Shown: piece after piece, positions 10,373 to 22,103 of the stretch
How the letters are laid out: each line of letters opens with the position of its first letter
Numbering within the stretch: the stretch's first letter is position 1
Origin: Litoditis marina
Taxonomy: Eukaryota; Nematoda; Chromadorea; Rhabditida; Rhabditidae
Assembly: GCA_964036275.1 (NCBI GenBank)
Contig: OZ038439.1
Location: 7,074,169 to 7,138,168 of the forward strand
Direction of reading: 5' to 3'
DNA length: 64,000 bases
Made by a program: the position numbers and the translations under genes
Notes under the pieces: model-generated
What the model was told of the DNA's origin: nothing
Database searches by the model: none
What the model saw: the letters and a program-made list of their open reading frames with translations, nothing else

Positions 10373-10480
10373 TTCTCTCTCTCTTTCTTTCTTTCTCTCT
10401 CTCTCTCTCTCTCTCTCTCCCTCTCTCTCGTCCTCTTTTCTCTCCTTTCTTCCTTCTCTTCCTTTCTCTTCTTTCTTGTT
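10373..10480. repeat. CT-rich microsatellite
   Basis: TCTCTC and TTTC units on the plus strand. Both strands show open frames here only because of the repeat. Confidence 0.9.
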
Positions 10481-10531
10481 CCCGACTGACCCTCTCTGGC
10501 ATGTTTCTACAAGTAAAGATATTCATTGATC

Positions 10532-10625
10532 ATTATAAAACCACTGCAGTGTGTTCTACAATATGGATATACTCTGGTTCACCAAACGACGTCCCTCTAC
10601 AGTAATCCTTTAGATATTCATGAGG
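10532..10625 (+). promoter_or_regulatory. TATA-headed locus A
   Basis: CATTATAAAACC is followed by TTCACCA, TCTACAGTAATCC and GATATTCATGAGG. The same order is found at 12845-12945. No open frame is shared, so a non-coding transcript or an old duplicated promoter is possible. Confidence 0.35.
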
Positions 10626-10960
10626 CCTTTTCTAGTGACTAATTCATAATTTTGATGTCGAACTTTGAGAAATTTCAGTAGTTAAGATTCAGAAGACATC
10701 ACCAGAAATGCGAGAAAATCCAAGAACGCGAACATACCAAACTCTGATCTAGAAGTTTGAGTACCTCACTGTAGATGGTTATAAGTGAATGGAACACACT
10801 AAATCGTAACGTGGATGAGATCCACTGATTTAGTGTGAAAGTATGATTCGCGTTTTCCGAAGAAAGCCTTTACGGTGTATTTTGCTCTATCCTCTGTAAT
10901 GTATATGTCCCGTTGCATAACTTTGTGTATAAATCAGTTCAATTCAATTCTATCCCGCTG

Positions 10961-11036
10961 TGTTTGTAGTTTTATCCAGTTGCCTAGTTGTGAATCATTG
11001 AGCGCGTCGAGAGCAAAACTTGATCACTCTCTATAA
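10961..11036. repeat. TTTGTAGTTTGATC foldback, copy d
   Basis: CCCGCTGTGTTTGTAGTTTT on the left and a degenerate GAGCAAAACTTGATC on the right. The preceding CGGTGTATTTTGCTCTAT (10876-10893) is also found in front of other copies. Confidence 0.45.
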
Positions 11037-12844
11037 CGCATCACTCTCGAGGCCAAATGAACGAGATAAATTATATTATAGTTAGAGAACAGAGCCCGTA
11101 TACGAGAAACATCCCAACCGGCCCGGGATGTTTCATGCATACGGCCTCAGTAGTAGATGCATATTTCCTTATTAGAAGCTTCCAATGAGATCCGAATGAC
11201 TAAGTACGATTTTATCAAGGCTCTGTTCCATTGTGTTTTGAACGAAATCTAACAAACAGTATCTTTTTCGCATAAATCATTTATTGTAAAATACTGATTC
11301 ATATGGAAATGCATGCGTTGACCTGCGTCATAGCCCTAATTTCCTCTCACACAATACCGTAATCGGATTAGCGAAACTTCGCGATAAAATGGTCTTTCGA
11401 CCACTTTTCCCATAAAACTTGATTTGGTGACTTTTAACTTGAAATATATGTTTTATAGTGCAAGATTATACCGAAATTTATGTAATTCAACTATGAATCT
11501 AACAGGTGTGAGTTGTTGTTTCGATCACACGTTTGCTACAAACATTAAAAGGACGTTGGAAAAGACGAGACTGTTTCATGGCTTCGATTTCAGAATCTAC
11601 TTTTGACTTTTTGAACTTTTTCCGCAGAGAATTACCTTAATTATCAGTTAGTTTATAGAGCAAAACAAGTTTTTCAATTTTTTTTTCGCAGAAAAAGTAA
11701 CTTTCTAATGTGAAACTGACATGTTTTTGTTTCGATAATCCCATGACAAATAATACGAACACAATACGTGGGTTTGTGGGAAAACACTCTATATTGAATT
11801 ACAAATAAGCAATTATAAAAGTAAATCTACAAAAACGCACGTGTTTCCGTTGTTTGTTATGGTTGTGCCCAGCCGACTGCAGTTTATGTACCTCACTTTG
11901 CGCTGTGTACATTTTGAGAGTTTGATCCTTCAAAGTTTGCCATTTAGTACATCACTTAGAATACTGAAACATTGAGTAGTGACACTCAAATCCTGGTTTC
12001 AATCATTTTGGTTTGTTAAGAAATAGATCAGGAATTGTGAGAAAAATACAGTTTTTCATCAAATAAGTCATTTTAATCATTTTGTTTCGTGTTTGCAGCG
12101 AGCGTTCAAATTTCACCCTTTTATGGTTGTTTGTGCGACCTCCAAATGCACTCGAAAACAAAATGTTGCAGACAAAAAGTGCATAAAACAAACAGTAAAC
12201 AAGCATGATTAAATATTTGAGTTTAAAGTCGTTTCTTTCTCTATAAATAGATATTAGAAAACAGTGACAGCGAAACAAGTCTAAACTGTTTCATTCGCGA
12301 TAAACGCAAAACATTCGGAAATTTGGTAAGTTTTCTGGTGAAATGAACATGTGTTTTGCCTGACCCAGTATATTCCGCGTCGTGTTTTGGTTAATGATTG
12401 CATTGAGAGCTCAACCAGTTTCAACTTTGTGAAACAAACTCGGATGTTGAAGTTGAAGTATAGTTTTTTAGTCATAGAAATGTGCTCAGCAAAAGATGTA
12501 CTCAACATCTTTTCAACCCTGATAACATCCAAACGTCTTAATGACACAATTTTGTTAACTAACCAAAACTAAATATAGTTTTTTTTTCACTTTTTAATCC
12601 CTCCCACTTACACGTGTATTGGTGTATTATCTCGCCCACCCCTGCTGTCTAACATTCTAATCTCTTTCTTTATTCGTCCCAATTACAACTCATCTGATTA
12701 TTCTTTATCAAATATGATGACGCAATCCCATATTTTTTGTCTTTTGCATGTTTGCAATCTGCTATTTTTAGAGGTACTATGAATCACGTGTATTTTTGAC
12801 ACTTTCACTCGTGATAACCTACTGTCTTACTATTTAAAGAAGGC

Positions 12845-12945
12845 CTATAAAAGCCGGGAATCGGTTGCACACTGGATGCTTTTAGTAGACTGTCTGTTTC
12901 ACCAGTCGATCACTTCCTACAGTAATCTTTCGATCATTCAAGGAC
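12845..12945 (+). promoter_or_regulatory. TATA-headed locus B
   Basis: CCTATAAAAGCCGGG, then GTTTCACCAGTCGATC, CCTACAGTAATCTTTCG and ATCATTCAAGGAC. It matches locus A in order and spacing. Only a 15-codon open frame follows, so no protein is called. Confidence 0.4.
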
Positions 12946-13716
12946 ATTTATCTAACCAACTAACAGACTTTTTCATTGAACCAATGTGGGAAACGAAATC
13001 ACGAACTATTTACAATTCCTACAACATATAGACAATTTACCTGGACTGTAGAGGGCTAATCTTGCGTGAAACAGACTATATACACTTCGCACAACCATAT
13101 AGGGTTTACTCTTTCCCCAGCGTGCCTGTAGAGTTATGATTGTAATTTGAGTGCGTTGATTTTAGATTCAAAGTTCAAAATTATCGAGATCCATATACAA
13201 CAGAATAACTGTTCAATCCCTTCATACCGCAATCTACTCGAATTAAAATTCCGACCTTCACATCCCAACCTGCGTCTCTTCAAACATACGCTATTTCCGT
13301 GCTCTTGCAACTCGCCGAGAAGTAGCGAAAGAGTGTAATAAAACAAGAGACGCAGGGTGGGATGAAGACGCCCGGATGTTCTACCATACGTACTCATATC
13401 TCACTACTGTCTTAGTGAAGTATTTTCCGTTTCTCCATAAAATTGTATTTTGTTGTTTTCTTCCATATGAGAAGTGTTATTTTTAGAACAGCCTACTATT
13501 TGTGTTATCTAGAAAGATGTTTGAAGACGTGAAGAAAACAAGATGAATTTGACTTTCGGCTTAACCTAGATATGTTGTTTTCTTGCGTTAAACTAAGTAT
13601 ACAAGTGCCCTGGAGGTGTTATGCAAACATGATATCTATTTTGCGGTTCAGTTTCACATCTGTGAGTGATCTTCACTCAGTTCACACTCTGTGTTTCTCT
13701 CTTTACCAACAAGTAG

Positions 13717-13719
<3 letters not shown>

Positions 13720-13771
<52 letters not shown>

Positions 13772-13815
13772 GAAAGAGAGAGAGAGAGAGAAAGCGAGAG
13801 ATAGAGATGGAGAGC

Positions 13816-13864
<49 letters not shown>

Positions 13865-14045
13865 GAAAGAGAGAGAGAGAGAGAAAGCGAGAGATAGAGA
13901 TGGAGAGCTCGAAGAAGAGAGAAGAGAGTGAACGTCATCTTGTTTCTCTCTCTTCCCATCTTTCTCTCTCTCTTTTCCTTTCTCTCTCTCCCGTCTCTCT
14001 GTCTCTTTCTCTCTCTTTCTCCCCCTCTCTCTCTACCCCTCTCAA
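13720..14045. repeat. Long GA tract followed by a CT tract
   Basis: From 13720 to about 13925 the plus strand is almost pure GA, including a duplicated segment of about 95 bases (marker GATGGAGAGCTCGAAG at 13805 and 13900). After about 20 ordinary bases it switches to a CT tract up to 14045. The two can pair as a large imperfect hairpin or form triplex DNA. The 100-180 codon open frames here are artefacts. Confidence 0.9.
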
Positions 14046-16283
14046 GTCTCCCAATATTACTTCCTTACCGCGAACATTTCACCCCTCAAATTGCCTTTTA
14101 TTGTGTACATATTGCCATCTCTGCACTGATTTTTTGGTTTTGGAATTTTTCCTTCGCATCACCTTTAAGAATCTCAGTTGATTTCTTGCATCTATTGAAG
14201 TTTGAACTGAGACAGCAAGGTCAATCACATCATAATAATTGTTCAACTCCTATCAGTTTTTCCAATATCTCTTTTCTTGCGGAAGGCGAGAGAGAAGAAG
14301 GAAACATACAGTATGAGAAAAATATCAATTATTTTCGCACTACTTCTAAAGTTTTGGTCATTCCTACTCACACTTGGCAGCATGCCATTCAGTGTTCCAG
14401 GCTATTTCTCCTCACTTTGGAGATTTCAAAAAACTTAGAATCTCTGTCGGTGGTTGTTTGACAAAAACGCGTAAATAGAACCATTTCTTATCAAACTTAT
14501 GTTGGCTCCGAGAAATAGTCTTTCGAAAAGCTTGGCACGATGCCAACGGGTCTCAGTGGGAATCAGACGAACTATGCAACGACGCTCCCTCTCTGTTGTT
14601 GACTATTTTAAGGCGAGACCCTATTTCTGTTTACTTTATTAGTGCGTCACGGCGTGCCTTTAAAAGTGCAATGAGTGGGTTTCCCACCAAAAAGAAGGTG
14701 GTGCATTAACTTCAAGAGATCTGCGCATATAATTAGAATTTCATTGAGCAAGAGCAAACATCGCCAAATTCAGGCTATAAAGGAAGCCGAAATTCAAATT
14801 AGTCCAAAGCTGCGAGGTCTAAATCATTTCTATATTTTATATTTTGTACGTATGCCTATTGTCACGCCATTTCTCAGTAAAACTTATACTCAAAGTCGTT
14901 TCAACCTCAATTCAAGACGGTTTGCTGGTGCGCAGAGAGGTCTGGATATTATTTATGTAACTTACATTGAATGAAATAGAGCCTATTCTTCTCTACCCAG
15001 AACCGCATCTAAGTAATATTCATGTAACTTACATAGAATTAGTTAGGAACAATCATTTTCAACACCAAACCCAGCTTCACTGTTAGTATTCCAAGTGAAA
15101 GTGCCCTTTCGACACAATTTCATGGACTCGCTGAAATAATTCATAGTAATAACTCAAAAAATGCTAGCAGACTAATAAAAATGCATTTCGTGTCATGCTA
15201 GGTGCCCAACATCAGAAAAAACCAGAAAATGGCTCGGGTGGATAAATCATAGCTGTTGGTCTGACTTTTTTGATTTGAATTCGCGCGTAAATGTTGCAAG
15301 AAACCTAGTTGATCGCGTTAAGATAGTGTATTAGCTAGCACGTTAGTCTTTTGACCTTCGCTCTTTTTGTTCGTTGAAGGTCTATTTCAACCCCACACAC
15401 GTTTTATAAATATCACAAAACATGAAAGTAAAATCTTAACATTTCCGAAAAGTTAAACAAAAACTGTTTAGTTCTCTCCCCTTTTTTCCAGATATCTTTT
15501 CCCGGAAACAACCATTTTAATACTGGTGGGGTACAGTAAATAGTCACAAACGGGTACAATAAAGTATATGCGTGGTTCAGTGAGTTTCAAACTAGTTCTG
15601 GGTCTTTCGAACTTTTTTGATTCGTTTCGATTTACTTAACACTCATAGGGTGGGCACCCCACGCAAGAAATGTACCGTATGTAGGGTTGGCTCTTCCAAG
15701 AGCTATACGGTGTATTTTGCTCAATCCCGCTGTATTTGTAGTTAGATACCGTAGCTTTTCGTTCAAATTAAGAAAATTTGGGATCAGACTACGTGAGGAT
15801 TTGATCACTTCATATGCTGTAAGTACAGGGGCACATAACACGTGATAACCGTCTTTGATTTTATCCTAAGTTTAACGTGCATACTTCATTTCAGTCGATT
15901 TTGAGTGCCAACCTAACCTTTATTCGCCAATCGTCAACAATGTTGAACTCAGGCTCATTGATGTGGAAGATTCAGTTAAACTCGCTCATGGAAGATCCAT
16001 TTAATCTGCGAATTGCAGTTATGTGGCCTTTGTCGAATTCTGCCTCAGTTCATTCCGCTTCATCATGACGTTTTCATCTCGTTATGAAAACTACAAGTAA
16101 AATTTCTTTCGCTTCAAACATCATTATGCGAAAATCCCACCCACCTTCGAAAATATGGTGGGTGTTTCCGAGCACTGATCTTGTTGTTGCTCCCTCGCTA
16201 ATCCCTGCAAAAAGCTTATTTATTCTGTATCCCCCCTCCATTTCGCTCTAAACCTTCCCTCTTTTCCTATCTCTTTTGCTTCC
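14046..16283. other. Gene-free stretch
   Basis: No gene recognised. There is a small local duplication, ATGTAACTTACAT, at 14955 and 15023, and one foldback copy (15727-15795). The frames at 14675-14974 and 15632-15841 lack any domain, signal or splice support. Confidence 0.4.
15727..15795. repeat. TTTGTAGTTTGATC foldback, copy e
   Basis: CCGCTGTATTTGTAGTTAG on the left and GGATCAGACTACG on the right, preceded by CGGTGTATTTTGCTCAAT as in copy d. Confidence 0.5.
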
Positions 16284-16286
16284 TCT

Positions 16287-16342
<56 letters not shown>

Positions 16343-16372
16343 CCTCTCTATCTCTCTTCCTCCCTCCTTCTA
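16284..16372. repeat. CT microsatellite
   Basis: About 45 bases of uninterrupted CT followed by CT-rich sequence on the plus strand. Confidence 0.9.
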
Positions 16373-16670
16373 TCTTTCTCTGCCCATTTTCATATTTCAA
16401 CCTGTCTGTCATCCTGTCTTTCTCTCCTTTTCTTTTCCCCTTTTCTCTAGCTCTCAACCCTCTCAGCTTCTCACCTCCCCTCCTGAATCATCTGATTTCC
16501 TCTTGTAATCCTAGAACCCGTGAAATACCCCCAAAATACCCCGGAGACGTCATCTGAAACTGTTTTGTTTGCACAGGAATCCGGATAAATGTCCGTCCGC
16601 CCCCGTTTTGAGGGAAATCTGAGAGAGAAGCCGATTCGCCCGTTTTATGACCCCAAACACTTATTGGCGG

Positions 16671-17300
16671 CAGAGAAATTACATCCTCTTCCCCTTTGAT
16701 TCGACTTCTCATGTAGGAATTAGTCACGTATTCTTGCTACCTGAAATCGCTGAAATCGCAAATCGATTTTTTCGTTCTTCTATGTACTATCTAATTTGGT
16801 ACAATTCAGGCTTCATTTTCACATTATGATCTAATTTCTCAACTTCCTCTGACAGATCAGGCTTGGGCTGCTTATGAACCAGCCCAGAAATTACATTCTC
16901 TTTTCCTTTGATTCGACTTCTTATGTAAGAATTAGTCACGTATTTTCACCATGCTCCCCCTTGAAGATCTTTCACGTTTCAAACTTTTGTTCCGTTATTA
17001 CACACTGTGTAATAAATATTTGATTGATTGATATTTGACGTATTCTTGCTACCTGCAATCGCGGAAATCACTTTTTTGTTCATCTATGTACAAACTTTGT
17101 ATTTTGATCAAGGTACATTTTAGGCTTCATTTGTGAACTTTTAACGTGAAATGGTGAAATTCTCATCTCTTAACTTTCTTCAATAGAACAGGGCTGTTCT
17201 CTTCAAAATTACATCCTAACCTTCTTTTTGATTCGATTTATCATGTGAGAATTGGTCATCTCACGTACTCTCACTACCTGATATTTTCACAATCATTAGT
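16671..17300 (+). repeat. Three-copy degenerate direct repeat
   Basis: The theme AAATTACATCCTCTTC, TTTGATTCGACTTCTCATGT, AATTAGTCACGTATTC and TGCTACCTG starts near 16676, 16890 and 17207. The middle copy is split by extra sequence with the perfect palindrome TTATTACACA-C-TGTGTAATAA (16996-17016), so this insert may itself be a small element. Confidence 0.65.
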
Positions 17301-19053
17301 TCAGGTGGCTAAACTTTATAAAAACTATAATTTCCTTCAAGTTGCTGGAGAGAAAATTATTTAGATGGTCATTTTTGGTCGAGAACTGTTCTATTGGACC
17401 AAATAACTTTATTTGTATTATTTCAAATGATGAGTCATCTCACGTGATCTCGCCATAGTTTTGGTTTTAGCTAGAAGAAGCCCATTCGGTGTATGTGTCC
17501 TATTCCTCTGTGTTTGTAGTTTGATTCACTGATTTTCGGTCTCTAAGAATGAGACCAAAAACTACTTTCTATACTGTTTTACTGAATGTACGCAGAACAC
17601 TAAATAGTTCTTTAACAAAAAAAATGTCAACATGTTACTTTCGATTGTTCCTATTCAACCAAATTTCGAGACAAACTTTTCAAGTGCACCGTACCAGTTT
17701 GCTGTTTTCCGCCGTCTCAAGATGTCTATTCATGAATCGAACTCTTCCTTTTTTGCCCTCTATAAGTGCTCTTCTCTCTCTTTCTCTCCTCTATAGAGAG
17801 AATTCTCATTCGCACTTGATGACGTTACGAGGTTCACTCTATGATTATGATGTAATACGTACACTTGGACATGCCCCAAGTCTAAATATGTAGTGAAATT
17901 CGAATGATTATACACATGAAACACTTAAGACGATTTTGGGAGGAAAATAATCATATTTAATTAATAGGGAACTAAACGTGTACTATTTCACTCTCGACAT
18001 AACAATTTGTGTGACTATTGAAAAAAATTTTAACGCTTATTTTCTCCAAGGTCTCATGCTATTTTCCCACGATTCATATGACTTCGGTAAATCATCGCCT
18101 TTTTTAAAACATGCTAGAACACAATAGGGAAGTCAGGTCTACTCACGTTTTTAATAATTATTATCCTAGGTTCTTCCTGTTTTTTTGTCGTGAAACTTCC
18201 GCAAAATTTCTCAGCAACGGGTATCTTGAAGCTATTCTGTATTTCATTTTAAAACACTAATACTTGGGGCGAGAAAAATAACGGACGAACACGTTTTTTG
18301 TTCATTTTAGCGTACAAATACAGCTCGTACACGAACAAAAATATGTACTCATCAATTGAAATTTCTTCTGCATTCCGGTTCAATGTTTTTCCCAAATGTG
18401 AAGCTGATTGAAAGTCCCAGTTCAGTCATAGTGCGACCATAAAGTGAAACCTGAATAATAATCCTTCCGGCTTGAGAATTCAATCTTGTTGCTTTATTTC
18501 GAAAACGGGATTTCTAAAATTGGTCTGGATAAAGTCATATACTCTCTTTTTACACAATTGTATTGACAAAAAACTACGCAGTTTACTGTGACACTACTTT
18601 TTCTGTACTTTGATGTCTAGCCTAGAGCACAATATTCTGTGGAAATATTGCATAATGGGTATCTAGAAGCTACAGAATTGTAACTACCGTTGCTTATTTC
18701 GCTGTATATGTAGTTTGAACAGCATTTTATAACATAACAAAATACGTTTTAGGTTCCATTTGTAATTCACGACGTGTAGATTATAAGAACATTTATGCTA
18801 ATGCGATGTAGTAATATGACGAATTAGCTGAAGTAACGAGACGTGCAACCATTAACTAACTAACCAGAAATTCTCGGAATCCGCAATTAATCGAATTTTT
18901 TTCGGTTTTGTAGGATAACTAGATAAAAACGATAAAAACGAAAAAAAGTTGTAGTTAATTGAGTTCACAATAACTCTGATGTCCACTTATCAATAACTCC
19001 TCCTGTTATTTTCTACCGCAAGATTCCTCACAATTTATTTCGTTTTAACTATT
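17301..19053. other. Gene-free stretch upstream of the hormone gene
   Basis: No gene recognised. Foldback copy f is at 17511-17565. A short theme GGGTATCT-GAAGCTA recurs at 18220 and 18657. The last part is the 5' flank of the flr-2-like gene; I see no clear TATA box there. Confidence 0.4.
17511..17565. repeat. TTTGTAGTTTGATC foldback, copy f
   Basis: CTGTGTTTGTAGTTTGATTC on the left and GAGACCAAAAACTAC on the right, preceded by CGGTGTATGTGTCCTATTCC. Confidence 0.55.
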
Positions 19054-19181
19054 ATGATTGACGCCGCACTTGAAACTGGTGAAACAGAACATTCCATAGA
19101 CGAATCCGTGCAAATTGATTCTATCGAAGTACAAAAAATCCTGTCATCTCTCTATTTGCTATACAATTTTATGATCTACCT
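19054..19181 (+). other. Possible alternative 5' exon of the flr-2-like gene
   Basis: An open frame of 42 codons plus two bases begins MIDAALETGETEHSIDESV and ends at a good donor (CCT-GTGAGT). Joined to the acceptor at 19234 it reads in phase into the hormone start. It would put an acidic 43-residue extension before the signal peptide, which is unusual for a secreted hormone, so it may be chance or a 5' leader. Confidence 0.3.
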
Positions 19182-19235
19182 GTGAGTACACTGCATTTAA
19201 ACCTTTTCAACGTTAAATGTGTATATTATTCCAGA

Positions 19236-20433
19236 ATGGGTAGCTCTCTAACATGGAGAGAAATGTCTCCTTCTTCCTCCCATCTTCCACTTTTCATCAT
19301 TGTCTTCTCCCTTTTCTGTTCCCTCACATCAGCACGAGCCATGGGTGTCTGCAAGAAAGTCGGTACGTCATTTTCTCAGAGAAATCAATAATATAACAGT
19401 TGAGCTGAAAACAAAACACAGTAAATTAATGACACATAAAAAAAAAGTGTAGGAAACCTTATATGAAACTATCTGGGCGGTTTCCCATTAAAATTTCATG
19501 CTGAATGGACTGACAATGTTTCGTAAGACTTGTTCTTCTAAAAAGCGACCGTTTTTACTATACAATGCTTACTACCACATTTACTATCATCAAACTCTGA
19601 AAATGAACAGCATGACGTGAAAAGTGTTGAAACAGTTAAAGAAAATTGGAGCGTTTCATGACACACCAAGTCATTTGGTGAAAAGTGAGACTGAAGCATA
19701 AAACTGTTCATTACATTAAGAACTATTTTAATGTTGTTGATTCCAGGCGCCGAAGAGCTGGTAGACGAGGCCGGTTGTGACCTGATAATAGTTCGTGTGA
19801 ACCGATGTAGCGGATACTGTATGTCCATCACGTACCCCGACCTTCTCACGGGCAGGACCAACGGGAAGACCAGCTGCTGCAGGATGATCGACACCGAATG
19901 GGTAGGTCAAGGGAATCTAGATGAGGTCAAAAGTCAAGCATTTGTCATTTGTTCCACGAAACAAGCGTAACATTGCAATTTTCAACAAAACTGTGTGAGC
20001 TGTTCTTAACCATGAGTACAACACGTAATTTGAAACGCTTTTCAAAAAATCTCCATTTTATCTGGAAACCTCAATGTCCGGGTCGGAAATGCTGAAAAGA
20101 CGATGAAAAAAAATACACTTCAGTTTCTAAATAGTGTTTTTTTTCTCACACAAATGGTGGAGCACATAGGGTAAGCCCCTCCTAAAGCAAACCTGTACCG
20201 TTTCTTGTCCCTATTCCGCTGTCTTTGCAGTTTCCTCCAGTCGATTTTAGGTCGAAATGAAAGTGGTATCGGAAGTGGCGTGTTTCGCGTTCATAAGACA
20301 ACTACAACTTTGTCAATCTCTTTATTATTTCCAATTACAGGTAAAGGCGGAGTTGAACTGTGTGAATGGTCCGCGAAAGATTCGAATTCCCTCGGCGGTT
20401 TCCTGTCTCTGCATGGACTGTCCCAGCATATAG
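19236..20433 (+). CDS. flr-2: Glycoprotein hormone alpha-2 subunit (flr-2/gpla-1 type)
   Basis: Exons 19236-19362, 19747-19901 and 20341-20433 give 124 aa; donors GTACGT and GTAGGT, acceptors TTCCAG and TTACAG, phases consistent. A hydrophobic signal (LPLFIIVFSLFCSLTSARA) is followed by a cystine-knot domain with ten cysteines in the glycoprotein hormone alpha order: single C, single C, CSGYC, SCC, NC, then the closing CLCMDC. The C-x-G-x-C and C-x-C-x-x-C motifs and the VKAELNC strand match GPA2 rather than the beta partner. In C. elegans this secreted subunit is known as FLR-2/GPLA-1 and signals with a beta-5 partner through the LGR receptor FSHR-1; no partner or receptor gene is in this window. 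The start chosen follows an acceptor (TATTCCAG) directly, fitting SL trans-splicing; an in-phase upstream exon at 19054-19181 is possible. Confidence 0.88.
20170..20260. repeat. Degenerate TTTGTAG-family repeat in an intron
   Basis: TGTACCGTTTCTTGTCCC, then TATTCCGCTGTCTTTGCAG, is a diverged member of the family seen at 17480 and 22830. It lies in the second intron of the flr-2-like gene. Confidence 0.4.
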
Positions 20434-20435
20434 TT

Positions 20436-20496
20436 ATGACGTCCTCAGTAATGACGTCATTCCCAAATATGACGTCATTGCCATACATGACGTCAT
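20436..20496 (+). repeat. Tandem TGACGTCA (CRE-like) array
   Basis: ATGACGTCAT palindromes start at 20451, 20469 and 20487, exactly 18 bases apart, preceded by a degenerate copy (ATGACGTCCT) at 20436. TGACGTCA is the consensus CREB/ATF site. The array begins three bases after the hormone gene stop codon, so it is in the 3' UTR or just beyond. It could be a downstream regulatory element or a simple minisatellite. Confidence 0.75.
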
Positions 20497-22103
20497 CGTC
20501 ACAAGTTGGTCACAATTGACTAGTAGTAGGTCAAAACATTCCACTCTCGTGACTCCAAATATCCCATGGACATAATATTTCATATTTCCTTCATTGCGTC
20601 TTTTGTATAAATGATTTTCTCTATCACTTTCTCAATATCAATGATAACTAACTTCACCTTAATAATATTCATAACTCCCGGTGTACCAATTTGAATAATA
20701 CCACTCTTTTACATTCCTTCTATGTGTTTATATCGCATACAACTTTTAATACTAAAAACACCGCTTGAATCGAAAAATAATATTCCAATCCTATAATTTG
20801 ACCTACTGATGAAATCTTTGTATCCCTATGCTTCCTTACTATGTTACGGGCCACTGTTGAGCTTTAAGCTATGTCTGTTGTTTACAGTAAGATCTCTCTC
20901 TTTCTCTGACCCTCTCTCTTCCCTCTCTCTCTCCGTTCGTTAGTCGATTCGTTGTGAAATACAATAAACTGTTCACTTGTTGTTGTTTGACTGATTTTTT
21001 TTTAATAATAAATTACCATATGTACTAAGAAAACTTTACAAAAAACTTTAAAAACACCGAGTGTCGTCTAACAGAAGTCACGTCAAAACGTGCAAACTAG
21101 AAAAATGAATGCGTTTGTCAGAAGTGGGAAGTGTGAAATTAGTAACATGTTTGCATTAGAAAATTTAGATTGATAAAGATTGTAAATTTAGATTGAAATT
21201 AGATTGCGATTGTTCGATGCTTTTGAAATTAGGTCTATTTTTAAACATACTTAAATGTCACCCTAATAGTGTAATAAAGCAAGTCAAAGTAAATTCAAAG
21301 CTTCAATTACCTTTTCGTTAAAGTTCGACGAAAACTCTGCTGATTTGCCAACAGAATTTAAAACTTTATATAATCCTTAGACGAAGAACTTGAAATTTTA
21401 CGACGACATTCACTGCTGTTTCCAAAATCTTCGGACAATTCTAAAAAAGGACGCAACATCAACAATTATCTGTAAATCGACGTCAAAACATCAAATCTCA
21501 GAGATTAACCATCCGGTCTATTTTAGTATTTCAGCTGAGTACACAGAATAAATTTCGGAAATTCGAGAAGATGAAAGGTTCAATAAACAGCTATTAGAAG
21601 GAGGCAAAAGGGCATCCCCATTAGGCAGGGTAAACAGAATAAAATCAATCTTGTTCAGAACCTTTTTGGATTAATAATTTATCTTACCGAATGAATTTCT
21701 GTAATTTAGATGGATAGGTTCGCAACACCTTCCTCCCTTTTTCTCATTTCTCTGTTTTCCTGTTTTCCTGCCCTTTCTCTCTCTTTCTCACTTTCTTGCT
21801 CTCTCTCTTACTCTTCTTCTGTTTCTTTTGGGAGAGGTGAATATTTCTCATTTCTATAAACCACCCAATACTGAAATAATTTTGCTGGAATCGAATCGTT
21901 CATTGGAAAATAAATACGGAATTCACAGATCGCGATTGAAAGAAAAACAATATGTACACTTTTGGAATGCAACGGAAATCGAGTAGGTCAAATGAAATCG
22001 ATACTAACTAGGCGGTTAGGTACGACATATGCACAATAAGGTTAGACTGAACTACCTAGTTATCAATCTAGAAGATTATCGATTTTTATAGGAAGTTATC
22101 GAT
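20497..22103. other. Gene-free stretch
   Basis: Intergenic sequence between convergent genes. CT-rich patches lie at 20890-20935 and 21772-21815. No exon, RNA gene or mobile element is recognised. Confidence 0.4.

Larger units (their letters stand above)
10500..13715. other. Gene-free stretch with two TATA-headed look-alike loci
   Basis: No coding gene is recognised. Two places share a TATAAAA box followed about 45-50 bases later by TTCACCA, CTACAGTAATC and a GAT-ATTCA theme: 10532-10625 and 12845-12945. One foldback copy is at 10961-11036. The remaining open frames are short and without domain or splice support. Confidence 0.4.

Noticed and set aside
13572..14461. Open frames of 100-177 codons rich in RE or SL repeats
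   Set aside because: They are translations of GA and CT microsatellites on both strands.
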